This document shows positions 45,959 to 54,336 of a DNA stretch of 64,000 nt, one piece after another. Position 1 is the stretch's first letter, and every line of letters begins with the position of its first letter. Source of the stretch: Paeniglutamicibacter cryotolerans (GTDB lineage: Bacteria > Actinomycetota > Actinomycetes > Actinomycetales > Micrococcaceae); contig NZ_JACHVS010000001.1 of NCBI RefSeq assembly GCF_014190875.1, positions 434,001-498,000 of the forward strand. The letters run 5' to 3'. A program made the translations under genes and the position numbers. The notes beneath the pieces were generated by a model, which was given only the letters and a program-made list of their open reading frames with translations, did no database searches and was not told the origin of the DNA.

Positions 45959-47314
45959 ATGTTTGAAGCGCGGAACACCACCGACTCGAACCCGACGGAC
46001 CCGCCAGCACCAGCCCCCGGGACACACCTCCCCGCCACCGCCCTGCTCGGCCACATCACCACGCTCACCCATACGGCCCGCACCCTGATCCCCGTCCTGC
46101 AACACACCACCGCCACCGAGACCGACCTCGTGGACATCATCACCGGCATCGAAGAAACCAAGGCAGCCCTCGCCGCCCTGGAAACCCACGCCACCCTCGC
46201 CCTGGACACCGCCACCCGCGCCACCCAAGCCCGACACGGCGCCACACCCGAAACCCTGGGCCGCGGCGTCGGCACCCAAATCGCCCTCGCCCGCCACGAA
46301 GCCCCCACCGAAGGCCTACGCCACCTACGCTGCTCCCGCATCCTCATCGAAGACCTCCCCCTGACCCTGGCCCACCTCACCCGCGGAGGCTTCACCGAAG
46401 ACCAGGCCCTGACCCTCGCCCACGAGGTCCGCCACCTGAACCCCGACCTGCGCACCGAAATCGACACCCGCCTCCACGCCCACCCCGAGGACTTCACCGG
46501 ACAGGGAGCCAAGGCCCTGTCCAACTGCGTGCGCACCCTTGCCCAGGAACTGGACCCCCGCGACCTGCTAGCCCAGGCCGAAACCGCGCGCCAAAAACGC
46601 TACGTCACCCTCTACCCCGCACCCCACGCCATGATGCACCTCACCGGCATGCTCCCGGTGGACCAAGGCCTCCTCATCCAGGCCGTCCTGAACGACCTCA
46701 CCGACTCCACCCTGGCCACCGGCCAAGGCGCCGGGCGCAACCGCGAACAGATCCGCACCGACGAATTCTTCGAACTACTCACCGGCACCCACACCCGCGC
46801 ACCGGCAGTAGAAATCGGACTGATCATCACCGACCGCTCCCTCTTCGAAGGAGACACCGAACCGGCCTACCTCCAAGGCTACGGGTCTGTCCCCTCCCCC
46901 TGGGCCCGGGACCTGATCCGCGGCGATGACCACGACGCCAAAGCCATCCGCTGGATCCGCCGCCTCTACACCGCACCGGGCACCGGAGACCTCCTGAACA
47001 TGGACTCCACCCGCCGCACATACCCCCGCGGACTCGCCAAATTCATCAGAGTCCGCGACCAGATCTGCGCCACCCCCGGATGCAACCACCCCATCGGCCA
47101 CTACGACCACATCCACCAAGCAGCCCTCGGCGGCAAGACCACCGCCGCCAACGGCGCCGGCCGCTGCGCCTGGTGCAACCAGACCAAGGAAACCCTCGGC
47201 TTCACCGAACGCGTGATCCCCGGCATCCGCCATGGCTTCGAGATCACCACCCCGGCCGGGAAGACCTACCGCTCCATCGCCCCGCCCCTGCCCGGCACCC
47301 ACACCCGCAACTGA
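45959..47314 (+). CDS. DUF222/13E12-family HNH endonuclease-like protein
   Basis: 451-residue protein of the 13E12 repeat family that is scattered in many copies over actinobacterial genomes. Residues 40-330 are the helical DUF222 domain. The HNH nuclease motif at the end is complete: CATPGCNHPIGHYDHIHQAA, GGKTTAANG, CAWCNQTKE (two Cys pairs, His, Asn, Lys). It shows strong C-rich codon use, unlike its neighbours, which suggests a mobile origin. The IS is inserted three bases before its ATG (the target repeat ends at 45955), so its promoter is separated. There is no Shine-Dalgarno. The biological role of the family is unclear. Confidence 0.88.
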   Translation: MFEARNTTDSNPTDPPAPAPGTHLPATALLGHITTLTHTARTLIPVLQHTTATETDLVDIITGIEETKAALAALETHATLALDTATRATQARHGATPETLGRGVGTQIALARHEAPTEGLRHLRCSRILIEDLPLTLAHLTRGGFTEDQALTLAHEVRHLNPDLRTEIDTRLHAHPEDFTGQGAKALSNCVRTLAQELDPRDLLAQAETARQKRYVTLYPAPHAMMHLTGMLPVDQGLLIQAVLNDLTDSTLATGQGAGRNREQIRTDEFFELLTGTHTRAPAVEIGLIITDRSLFEGDTEPAYLQGYGSVPSPWARDLIRGDDHDAKAIRWIRRLYTAPGTGDLLNMDSTRRTYPRGLAKFIRVRDQICATPGCNHPIGHYDHIHQAALGGKTTAANGAGRCAWCNQTKETLGFTERVIPGIRHGFEITTPAGKTYRSIAPPLPGTHTRN

Positions 47315-47343
47315 AACCCCGTCTGAACCCACGTACGGAAAAA

Positions 47344-47367
47344 CCCCGATTTCCCAAGGAATCGGGG
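47344..47367 (-). terminator. Intrinsic terminator of the fused YkoDC gene
   Basis: CCCCGATT (47344-47351) pairs with AATCGGGG (47360-47367). Read on the minus strand it is followed by TTTTTCCG, a classical U-tract for the transporter operon; it also faces the HNH gene. Confidence 0.85.
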
Positions 47368-47405
47368 ATCTGACCACGCCCGCAGGGAACGCCCAGCGCC
47401 AGGTT

Positions 47406-49775
47406 CTAACCCCAGACTAGATTCCAGGTTCCAAACCCCATCGCCGCAGCGGTTGCAGCAGCACCGATAGCCAGTCCGCCCATCAGAACCCCGGCATCCT
47501 TGGGAGCAAAACGCGACGTTTTGGACCATGTGCGTGTGGAGGTTCCAAATCCCTTGGCTTCCATCGTGACGGCCAATCTGGCAGCACGACGAATGGCCTG
47601 GACAAGAAGCCCCAGGCCCTGCCAGAGATTGGCTCGCAACCTCTGGGCCACCGTGCCATGCGCTCCGACGCCACGAGCCCGTCGGGCCATGCCGAGGGTC
47701 CGCCATTCTTCGGTCAGCAGCCCCAACAAACGCATTCCGGCCAAAGCACCGAGCACGAATCGATGTGGAAGCCGGGCCTTCTGCGCCAAGGCATTGGCCA
47801 GGTCTGTGGGATCGGTACTCGAGAAAACCAAGACCGACGGGATCGCCACGGCAAAAGCCCGCAGTCCGGTTGCCACGCCAGCCGAAACCGAGCCCTCGGT
47901 GATGGTAAAAATCCCGAGGTTCAACAGCAGGGCACCGGAGTCGTTGCCCACCAGGGCAGTTCCCCAGGCCGCCAGCATTCCCGCCACCAAGAGCGGCCAT
48001 GCCCTGAACATGAAACGCACTGGCGACAGTCCGCTCAATGGCAGCAGGAACAGGCTCGCCAGCACGACGACGGCCCCGGAGACCCAGTCCAGGCTGGCCA
48101 CCAACGGAGCGGTGGCCAGGATAACCGCGGCTAGTTTGGCCAACGGGTTGGCCCTACCCAGGAAACTGCCACTGCTCGAGGCTTCTGGCTCCAGCAATCC
48201 GCCGGTTCCGGTAAGGTTCTTCGACGGCATCCCCTCGGAGAGTTCAAGGCGTTCGGCGCCCAGGGCAGCGGCAAAGTGCTCGTCATGCGTCACCGCCAGA
48301 ACGGAACCGCCGGTATCAAGATGCTCGTTGAGCAATCCAGCGAGTTCGGCCCAGGTGTTTGCATCCTGCCCGAAGGTCGGTTCATCGAGGATCAGCACTG
48401 CCGGTCCGGCCGCCAATACAGTGGCCACCGAGAGCCGACGCTTTTCACCTCCGGAGAGCGTAAACGGATTGACCGCTGCCAAGTGTTCGAGCCGCAACCG
48501 TTCCAGCAGCGTCCCGACCCGCTCATGAATCTGCTCCTCGGTGAATAATGCAGACCGCCCATCGGGGGTACGGGCCATGCGCGGACCGAACGCGAGCTCT
48601 TCACGCACCGAGTTGGCGACGAATTGGTGTTCCGGTTCCTGGAAGACGGTACCGATGCGGCTCACCAGGTGGGAAGCCCGCCATGAGTATGGGCGGTGGC
48701 TCAATGATGAACCGGAACCGCGCAGAGAATCGAGGGCTGCTACGCTTCCCTCGCGCTCGGGCAGCAGACCGGCCAGTGTGAGGGCCAGCGTCGATTTGCC
48801 CGCACCATTGGGGCCGGTCACGCACAGCGCCTGCCCGCCCGAGAGTTGCAGGCCGATATCGCGTTGCAGGACCTGTCCCTTGGCCGTGCGCGCCACCGCC
48901 AGGTCTGTGGTTTCCAGCAGGGCGCGGGTCGAGGTGCCGGCCCGGATCCCCCGGGTTCGCGCCGTGGCCGGCATATGACCGGGAACCCAGATGCCGTCGG
49001 CAATCAGTTCCTCGCGCTGAGGTCCGGGGCCGAAGAGCTCGTCGGGGGTGCCGTCGATGGCGATGCCTCCCCCGGGCCGAAGCACGATAACCCGATCCAT
49101 ATGGGGAGCCCAGGCATCCAACCGATGTTCGACGATCAGCAGGGTTGCACCGCTTGCCGCGACCGCCGCGATGACTGCGTCGCGGACCTCCAATACGCCT
49201 TCGGGGTCCAGGTTGGCTGTCGGCTCATCCAAGAGCACCAGACCCGGTCCCATGGCCAGGATCCCGGCCAGTGCCAGCCGCTGCTTCTGCCCACCCGAGA
49301 GTGCGGCGGTGGGGTGGTCCAGCGACAACCGCAGGCCCACTGCCTCAAGGGCCGCTTTGACGCGAATCCTGATCTCGGCCGGATCAACCGCGAGGTTCTC
49401 CGCTCCGAAGGCCACATCGTCTCCGATGCGGGCCTGGATGACCTGGGTCTCCGGGTCTTGTTGCATCAGCCCGGCACGCCCGTGCACCATGTGGGCGGGA
49501 ACCTCATCCAGCAGCAGCTCGCCGTGGGCTTCGGTCTCCTCGTCCGCGTGCAACACGCCGGCCAGCGCATGGAGCAGCGTGGATTTCCCGGCCCCGGAGG
49601 CTCCGGCCAGCAGTACCCGCTGACCGGGAGGGATGTCCAGGTCGAGCCCGGAAATCGCGGGCAGGTCACGGCCGGCATGCTTCCAACCCCAGCCGGCGGC
49701 ACGTACGGCCACTCCCCTGGCCCGCACGGGACGCTGCCCGGCGGCAGTCGTCAGCAGCTCAGTGTCCTCGGACAC
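47406..49775 (-). CDS. ECF transporter: fused double ATPase and T-component (YkoD-YkoC fusion)
   Basis: 789-residue fusion of the energising module of an ECF importer. ATPase 1 (about 1-270) has Walker A GASGAGKST (58-66), LSGGQ (159-163) and LLDEP with Glu184. ATPase 2 (about 285-540) has GPNGAGKST (321-329), LSGGE and LILDEP. From about 555 on is the T-component with five or six helices and the coupling motifs MARRARG and TMEAKGFG. In B. subtilis these are separate YkoD and YkoC proteins. The S-component YkoE is encoded nine bases upstream. A TPP riboswitch before ykoE makes uptake of thiamine or its hydroxymethylpyrimidine part likely. Confidence 0.9.
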   Translation of the reverse strand: MSEDTELLTTAAGQRPVRARGVAVRAAGWGWKHAGRDLPAISGLDLDIPPGQRVLLAGASGAGKSTLLHALAGVLHADEETEAHGELLLDEVPAHMVHGRAGLMQQDPETQVIQARIGDDVAFGAENLAVDPAEIRIRVKAALEAVGLRLSLDHPTAALSGGQKQRLALAGILAMGPGLVLLDEPTANLDPEGVLEVRDAVIAAVAASGATLLIVEHRLDAWAPHMDRVIVLRPGGGIAIDGTPDELFGPGPQREELIADGIWVPGHMPATARTRGIRAGTSTRALLETTDLAVARTAKGQVLQRDIGLQLSGGQALCVTGPNGAGKSTLALTLAGLLPEREGSVAALDSLRGSGSSLSHRPYSWRASHLVSRIGTVFQEPEHQFVANSVREELAFGPRMARTPDGRSALFTEEQIHERVGTLLERLRLEHLAAVNPFTLSGGEKRRLSVATVLAAGPAVLILDEPTFGQDANTWAELAGLLNEHLDTGGSVLAVTHDEHFAAALGAERLELSEGMPSKNLTGTGGLLEPEASSSGSFLGRANPLAKLAAVILATAPLVASLDWVSGAVVVLASLFLLPLSGLSPVRFMFRAWPLLVAGMLAAWGTALVGNDSGALLLNLGIFTITEGSVSAGVATGLRAFAVAIPSVLVFSSTDPTDLANALAQKARLPHRFVLGALAGMRLLGLLTEEWRTLGMARRARGVGAHGTVAQRLRANLWQGLGLLVQAIRRAARLAVTMEAKGFGTSTRTWSKTSRFAPKDAGVLMGGLAIGAAATAAAMGFGTWNLVWG

Positions 49776-49784
49776 GGAAACTCC

Positions 49785-50411
49785 CTACTTCCGCACGGTG
49801 CCCAGCACCGTTTCCTGTGCGGCCTTGCGGCTGGCCAAGGAAGACAGGGCCCCGGTACGGGCCAGTGCGCGCGTAGCCAGCCAAGACAGGAGCCCGCCGA
49901 TGACCAGCCCGGAAAGGGTCATGGCCGCGACGTAGAACAGCTTCATGGACTGTGTGTATTCCGCGAACCAAGCAAAGATGAAGGCGTCGTTGATGCCTCC
50001 GAACAGGCCGGTGACGGCTCCGGCCAGCAGTGCCGTGGGGAGGCCCCAGGACTTGTACAGGAAGATCGCGAACACCAATTCAGCGCCCAGGCCCTGAATG
50101 AGTCCGGAGGCGAGAACCGTCCATCCATATTCGGAGCCCATGAACGAGGAGACCACGGCCGCCACCGTTTCACAGAACAGTGCCGCACCCGGCTTTCTGA
50201 TGATCAGGGCACCGAGGACTGCAGGGAAAAGCCACATTCCGCCCAGCAGCGCCGAGGCGGGAGGGAAGGCCACGAAGAGGAAGTCCAACGAGTGGTGGAC
50301 GGTGTTCCAGGCGAAGAAGACGACGCCCGAGGCGACAGCCAGGACGGCCGCAACAACGATGTCGACGACGCGCCAGGTACTGCGCGTCGGTGCGATTTGA
50401 AGACTGGTCAT
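49785..50411 (-). CDS. ykoE: ECF transporter S-component YkoE (thiamine/HMP uptake)
   Basis: 208-residue membrane protein with about six helices and the YkoE-family pattern: FFAWNTVHHSLDFLFVAFPP, GGMWLFPAVLGALIIRKPG, GAELVFAIF, GGINDAF. It is the substrate-binding component for the fused ATPase-permease that follows. ATG at 50411 has AAGGAGG seven bases ahead; that site lies in an 8-bp hairpin. A TPP aptamer lies further upstream, so expression should fall when thiamine pyrophosphate is plentiful. Confidence 0.92.
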   Translation of the reverse strand: MTSLQIAPTRSTWRVVDIVVAAVLAVASGVVFFAWNTVHHSLDFLFVAFPPASALLGGMWLFPAVLGALIIRKPGAALFCETVAAVVSSFMGSEYGWTVLASGLIQGLGAELVFAIFLYKSWGLPTALLAGAVTGLFGGINDAFIFAWFAEYTQSMKLFYVAAMTLSGLVIGGLLSWLATRALARTGALSSLASRKAAQETVLGTVRK

Positions 50412-50418
50412 GATGGAT

Positions 50419-50438
50419 CCTCCTTGGATTCAAGGAGG
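50419..50438 (-). promoter_or_regulatory. Hairpin sequestering the ykoE Shine-Dalgarno
   Basis: On the minus strand CCTCCTTG (50438-50431) and CAAGGAGG (50426-50419) form a perfect eight-base stem around AATC. The 3' arm is the AAGGAGG ribosome site. It is the probable expression platform of the riboswitch, acting on translation. Confidence 0.8.
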
Positions 50439-50476
50439 GGAGGGATGCACGCGCAAACGAGAATCCCTGAGATCTC

Positions 50477-50577
50477 GACTCCCTTCGCCGGTACTAACCG
50501 GAGCAGGTTCGAGGGTCTGCGGCTTGCCCGCACTCTCAGCGCCCTGCGTAACCATGGTTACGCCGCGCTCCCCTGTC
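50477..50577 (-). promoter_or_regulatory. TPP (THI-box) riboswitch
   Basis: On the minus strand the conserved blocks occur in order: ACAGGGGAGC (50576-50567), GCTGAGAG, CCGCAGACCC, CGAACCTG, a CCGGTTAGTACCGG hairpin and CGAAGGGAG (ending at about 50477). They match the THI-box layout, e.g. GGGGUGC, GCUGAGA, ACCUGAUCUGG, and GCGUAGGGA of E. coli thiM. The GTAACCATGGTTAC hairpin near the 5' side fits the variable P3 arm. It precedes ykoE. Confidence 0.93.
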
Positions 50578-50654
50578 GTGTGTGATTCAGTATCGCCAGT
50601 GTACCCCCACGCTATGCTGGAACCGTATTTGCTACAACGAGGGAAACAGGGAAC

Positions 50655-50912
50655 ATGCAAGCCATCATGAAGATCGCCGGACCACTGATTTCCATTGCGG
50701 CCGGATTCGTCGGCGGCAAGATCGTGGACAAGCTCTGGCTCGGGTTCACCGGCCAGGAACCGCCCAAGCACGGGAACAAGGAAGCGCTGGCCGAGGCATC
50801 GCTGCGTCAGGCGCTGAGCTTCGCCCTGCTTTCGGCCATCACAGCCGCTGTGATCCAGGTGCTCACAGATCGTGGAACGCAAAAGGCGCTCGCCCGCTTC
50901 GCCAAGGACTGA
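50655..50912 (+). CDS. DUF4235 membrane protein
   Basis: 85-residue protein with a first hydrophobic segment (PLISIAAGFVGGKIVDKLW), a polar middle (EPPKHGNKEALAEASLRQ) and a second hydrophobic segment (FALLSAITAAVIQVL), the DUF4235 layout. Two membrane helices are expected, function unknown. A U-tailed hairpin terminates it. Confidence 0.85.
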   Translation: MQAIMKIAGPLISIAAGFVGGKIVDKLWLGFTGQEPPKHGNKEALAEASLRQALSFALLSAITAAVIQVLTDRGTQKALARFAKD

Positions 50913-50931
50913 TTGCCGGATTACGGCGATT

Positions 50932-50964
50932 CGGCCGCGGCACCCCGGGTGCTGCGGCCGTTTT
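50932..50964 (+). terminator. Intrinsic terminator after the DUF4235 gene
   Basis: CGGCCGC, GGCACC and their complements form a stem from 50932 to 50960, followed by TTTT (50961-50964). It runs up to the mnhG stop. Confidence 0.9.
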
Positions 50965-50965
50965 G

Positions 50966-51352
50966 TCAGCAGACCGGGTCGTCCCCGCCCTGCCCCTCGG
51001 CCCGGGCCACCACCGCGTCGAGCTCATCGACCAGCAGGGTCTCCTTTTTCATGTGCTTGGTACGGTAGCCGGCCCGGCCGACCATATGCGCGGAGACGGG
51101 CGCCGTGAGCAGCTGCAGCAGCCAGGCCAGGATCAGCACCGGCACCACATTCCAGCTGCGCAACTCCAGCGCCAGCGCACTCAAAAGCAGGAACAGCCCG
51201 AACACCTGCGGCTTCGTTGCCGCGTGCATCCGGGACATGAGGTCCGGGAAGCGCATCATGCCGATGCCGGCTGCCAGTGACATCAGCGCGCCGACGATCA
51301 TGAACACGGCGGCGACCGAGTCGATGATCGTATCCAAAAGCGTCGGCTCCAT
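50966..51352 (-). CDS. mnhG: Mrp Na+/H+ antiporter subunit G
   Basis: 128-residue MnhG/MrpG subunit with three helices: SVAAVFMIVGALMSLAAGIG, then RFPDLMSRMHAATKPQVFGLFLLL and VVPVLILAWLLQLLTAPVSAH. The segment FPDLMSRMHAATKPQ is the family signature. The C-terminal tail is charged. It is the last gene of the mrp operon, and its ATG overlaps the mnhF stop by one base (TGATG). Confidence 0.95.
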   Translation of the reverse strand: MEPTLLDTIIDSVAAVFMIVGALMSLAAGIGMMRFPDLMSRMHAATKPQVFGLFLLLSALALELRSWNVVPVLILAWLLQLLTAPVSAHMVGRAGYRTKHMKKETLLVDELDAVVARAEGQGGDDPVC

Positions 51353-51618
51353 CAGGCGTTCCTCCGATCGGTGACGTAGCGCGCGACGGTGACCGAACCG
51401 ATGAAGCCGATCATGCAGCACAACACGACGAAGATCAGGTTGTCCGTGTGTTTGTTCACCGCCATCTCGATGGTCAGCCCGGCGGCAATGATCACCAGCA
51501 GCACGTCGGTGGCCAGTACCCGTTCCAGGATCGATGGACCGCGGGCGATGCGCACGATGGCCAGCGCGGCGGCCGCGACCAGGATGCTTCCGGTAATCCA
51601 CAGCACGATCGTCATCAT
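51352..51618 (-). CDS. mnhF: Mrp Na+/H+ antiporter subunit F
   Basis: 88-residue MnhF subunit with three helices and the family stretch RIARGPSILERVLATDVL between the first two. ATG at 51618 (or the adjacent one at 51615) overlaps the mnhE stop by ATGA. The small F subunit lies at the interface of the antiporter complex. Confidence 0.95.
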   Translation of the reverse strand: MMTIVLWITGSILVAAAALAIVRIARGPSILERVLATDVLLVIIAAGLTIEMAVNKHTDNLIFVVLCCMIGFIGSVTVARYVTDRRNA

Positions 51619-52202
51619 GGGTTTTTCCCCTCCTCGGGCTTTGCCGTTTCGGCGTTCAGGGCGGCCAGCTCCGCCGGTGTGCCCATGACCCGGATCAGCC
51701 GGGCCTCGATGTCCAGAATCCCGGCGCGGGCCTTCTCGAGCTCCGCCGGTGTGTTGACGTTCAGGAAGTGCAGGTACAGCGTGGAACTGCGCCGATCGAC
51801 CTCGACGACGAAGGACCCGGGTATCAGCGTGAGCACATGGCCCACCGCCGTGACCATCAGATCCTGCTCGGTGCGCAGCGGGACGGCCAAGATCGCCGAG
51901 CGCGTCTTTGGTCCGCGGAACACCGCCAGGAACAACACGCTGAAGCTCGCCGCCGCGACGTCGACGATGAAGCGCAGCAGGAACAGGAACGCCCGCCAGA
52001 TGTTGAACCGTGGGCTGAGGATCACCGGCGGGAGCCGGAACAGGTTGACCAGGGCCCAGGAGATCAAGAACCCGAAGACCAGGTTGCCCGGGGCGAAGTC
52101 CTGCCACAGCGCACCCCAGAACAGCGTCATGCCGATCAACAGCGGCAGTTCGATGCGGAAGGGTGTGCGCCCGGGCTTCTTTCCGGTGTTTTCGGTGCTC
52201 AT
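51615..52202 (-). CDS. mnhE: Mrp Na+/H+ antiporter subunit E
   Basis: 195-residue MnhE subunit. Two N-terminal helices (about 17-55) and a third are followed by a soluble domain with VGHVLTLIPGSFVVEVD and LYLHFLNV, the family's conserved block. The ATG overlaps the mnhD stop by four bases. Confidence 0.95.
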   Translation of the reverse strand: MSTENTGKKPGRTPFRIELPLLIGMTLFWGALWQDFAPGNLVFGFLISWALVNLFRLPPVILSPRFNIWRAFLFLLRFIVDVAAASFSVLFLAVFRGPKTRSAILAVPLRTEQDLMVTAVGHVLTLIPGSFVVEVDRRSSTLYLHFLNVNTPAELEKARAGILDIEARLIRVMGTPAELAALNAETAKPEEGKNP

Positions 52203-53824
52203 GGCTTCACTCCCTGCTCGCCCAGGACCGCTTCGATGTACGGCGTGCGCTCCAGCATCTGGTCCGCCGCCCGCTGGCTCAGGGCGAACAGCGGTCCGGC
52301 GAAGATCGTCAGGGCGATGCCGAGCAGGACCAGGCCCGAGGTCGCCGCAACCATGGTGCGCGGCAACAGCGCCGTATCACCGCGGTCCGAGTAGATCGAT
52401 CCCGGTTCGTCGGCTACCACGTTGTAGGTGGTGATGCGCTCACCCTTGGCCGCACCGACCAGCAGCAGCGGATCGGGGTCCGTGGCGTCCTCTGCCTTGC
52501 GCCAGAACGCGCGGTTCCAGACCCTCGCGACGGCCAGCAGGGTCAGCAGGCTCGTAGCCACGGCGCCGCCCACCACGATCCAGGTCAACCAGGTGCCGTG
52601 CTCGATGCCGCCGGCGATCAGTCCCAGCTTGCCCAGGAAGCCGGAGAACGGCGGAATGCCGGCCAGGTTCATGGCGGGGATGAAGAAGAGCAGTGCGAGC
52701 ACCGGGGAGAGCCGGGCCAGCGATCCCAGCCGTTCGACGTTCGAAGTCCCGGCGCGGCGTTCGATCAGTCCGGTGACCATGAACAGCGAGGTCTGCACGA
52801 CGATGTGGTGAATCACGTAGTAGACGGCCGCAGCCAGGGCTAGCGCGTTCCCCACGGCCAGGCCGAAGATCATGTAACCGATGTGGCTGGTCAGCGTGAA
52901 GGAGAGCATGCGCTTGATGTCGATCTGGGCGAGCGCACCCAGGATGCCGACCAGCATGGTCAGCAGCGAGACCACCAGCAGCACCTCGCTGAGTTGGTTC
53001 CCGGGAAAGAGCAGCGTCTCGGTGCGCACTATCGCATACACGCCGACCTTGGTCAGCAGGCCGGCGAACACCGCTGTGACCGGTGCCGGGGCCGTCGGAT
53101 AGGAGTCGGGGAGCCAGAAGGACAGCGGGAAGACGGCGGCCTTGATCCCGAACGCGACGAGCAGCATCAGGTGCAGCACCGTCGAGGTGCCCGGGTGCAC
53201 ATCGGGCAGCTTCAGCGCCAGGTCGGCCATGTTCACCGTTCCGGTGGCGGCGTAGATCATCGCGATGGCGATCAGGAACAGCACGGAGGAGACCACCGAG
53301 ACCACCACGTAGGTGACCCCGGCCCGGATCCGTGCTGTAGTCCCGCCCAGCGTCAGCAACACGTAGGAGGCGGTAAGCAGGATTTCGAAGCCGACGTAGA
53401 GGTTGAACAGGTCACCGGCGAGGAACGCGTTCGACACGCCGGCGACCAGGATCAGGTAGGTCGGGTGGAAGATCGAGACCGGTCCGTCCTCGTCACCATC
53501 GGCCATGCCCTGGCTGGTCGCGTAGACGAGCACCGAGAGCGAAACACAGGTGGAGATCACCAGCATCAGCGCGGAGAACTCGTCCACCACCAGCGAGATC
53601 CCAAACGGCGGGGCCCAACCGGCCAGGGTGACCGCCTGCACGCCGCTACCCCAGACGGTGACAAGCATCCAGACCTCGAGCGCCAGCGTGAGCGCCAGCG
53701 CCGAGAGCGTGATGGCCCGCTGGGTGCGCAGGTGCCGGCGCACGACGAACGCCATGGCGGCGCCGAACATCGGCAGCGCGACGGCCAGCGGGGCGAAGGA
53801 GACGGCGCTCAGCATCTGGCTCAT
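52199..53824 (-). CDS. mnhD: Mrp Na+/H+ antiporter subunit D
   Basis: 541-residue proton-pumping-like subunit related to NuoM/NuoN, with about 14 helices. The ion-path residues lie in GFEILLTASYVL, PLSFWLPDSYPTAPAPVTAVFAG and SLLTMLVGILGALAQIDIKRML with the conserved lysines and glutamate. It starts at 53824 with MSQMLSAVSF; the extended upstream frame is not part of the gene. The start overlaps the mnhC stop by ATGA. Confidence 0.96.
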   Translation of the reverse strand: MSQMLSAVSFAPLAVALPMFGAAMAFVVRRHLRTQRAITLSALALTLALEVWMLVTVWGSGVQAVTLAGWAPPFGISLVVDEFSALMLVISTCVSLSVLVYATSQGMADGDEDGPVSIFHPTYLILVAGVSNAFLAGDLFNLYVGFEILLTASYVLLTLGGTTARIRAGVTYVVVSVVSSVLFLIAIAMIYAATGTVNMADLALKLPDVHPGTSTVLHLMLLVAFGIKAAVFPLSFWLPDSYPTAPAPVTAVFAGLLTKVGVYAIVRTETLLFPGNQLSEVLLVVSLLTMLVGILGALAQIDIKRMLSFTLTSHIGYMIFGLAVGNALALAAAVYYVIHHIVVQTSLFMVTGLIERRAGTSNVERLGSLARLSPVLALLFFIPAMNLAGIPPFSGFLGKLGLIAGGIEHGTWLTWIVVGGAVATSLLTLLAVARVWNRAFWRKAEDATDPDPLLLVGAAKGERITTYNVVADEPGSIYSDRGDTALLPRTMVAATSGLVLLGIALTIFAGPLFALSQRAADQMLERTPYIEAVLGEQGVKP

Positions 53825-54336
53825 GGCTGCTGCTCCCGGTTCCGTGTCGCTGGGTTCTGTGTCGTGCGCTCGATGTGCGCTTTCCGCGGCCTCGGCTCGC
53901 TCGGTGCCGCATCCGGGTCGTCCGGTGCGAACTCGGTGGTGTCGGCGTCGATGATCGCGTCGTCCTCCGGGTCGAAGTTCGACTGGCCGGCCACGCGCTG
54001 ATCCTCGTCGTCGTCCATGACCTCGTCGGCCCGGGAAATGATCCAGGACCGGTAGATCATCGCGAGCATGAATGCCGTGACGGCGAACGTGATCACGATG
54101 GCCGTGAGGATCAGTGCCTGCGGCAGCGGGTCCGAATACCGATCCGGGGCGACGTCCTTGGCGTAGAGCGGGGCCAGGCCGGCTGCGCCGCCGGTGGCGA
54201 GGAGCAACAGGTTCACCGCGTTTCCCAGTAGCACGATGCCCAACAGCACCTTGGTCAGCGAGCGTTCGAGCAGCAGATAGATGCCGGCGGCAAAGAGCAC
54301 GCCCATGACCAGCAAGAGGGTGAGGTTCGTGCTCAT
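53821..54336 (-). CDS. mnhC: Mrp Na+/H+ antiporter subunit C
   Basis: 171-residue MnhC, NuoK-like, with three helices in residues 5-100 (VLLGIVLLGNAVNLLLL; PLPQALILTAIVITFAVTAF). The C-terminal 70 residues form an unusually long acidic tail rich in Asp, absent from the B. subtilis protein. It overlaps the mnhA stop by four bases. Confidence 0.95.
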   Translation of the reverse strand: MSTNLTLLLVMGVLFAAGIYLLLERSLTKVLLGIVLLGNAVNLLLLATGGAAGLAPLYAKDVAPDRYSDPLPQALILTAIVITFAVTAFMLAMIYRSWIISRADEVMDDDEDQRVAGQSNFDPEDDAIIDADTTEFAPDDPDAAPSEPRPRKAHIERTTQNPATRNREQQP

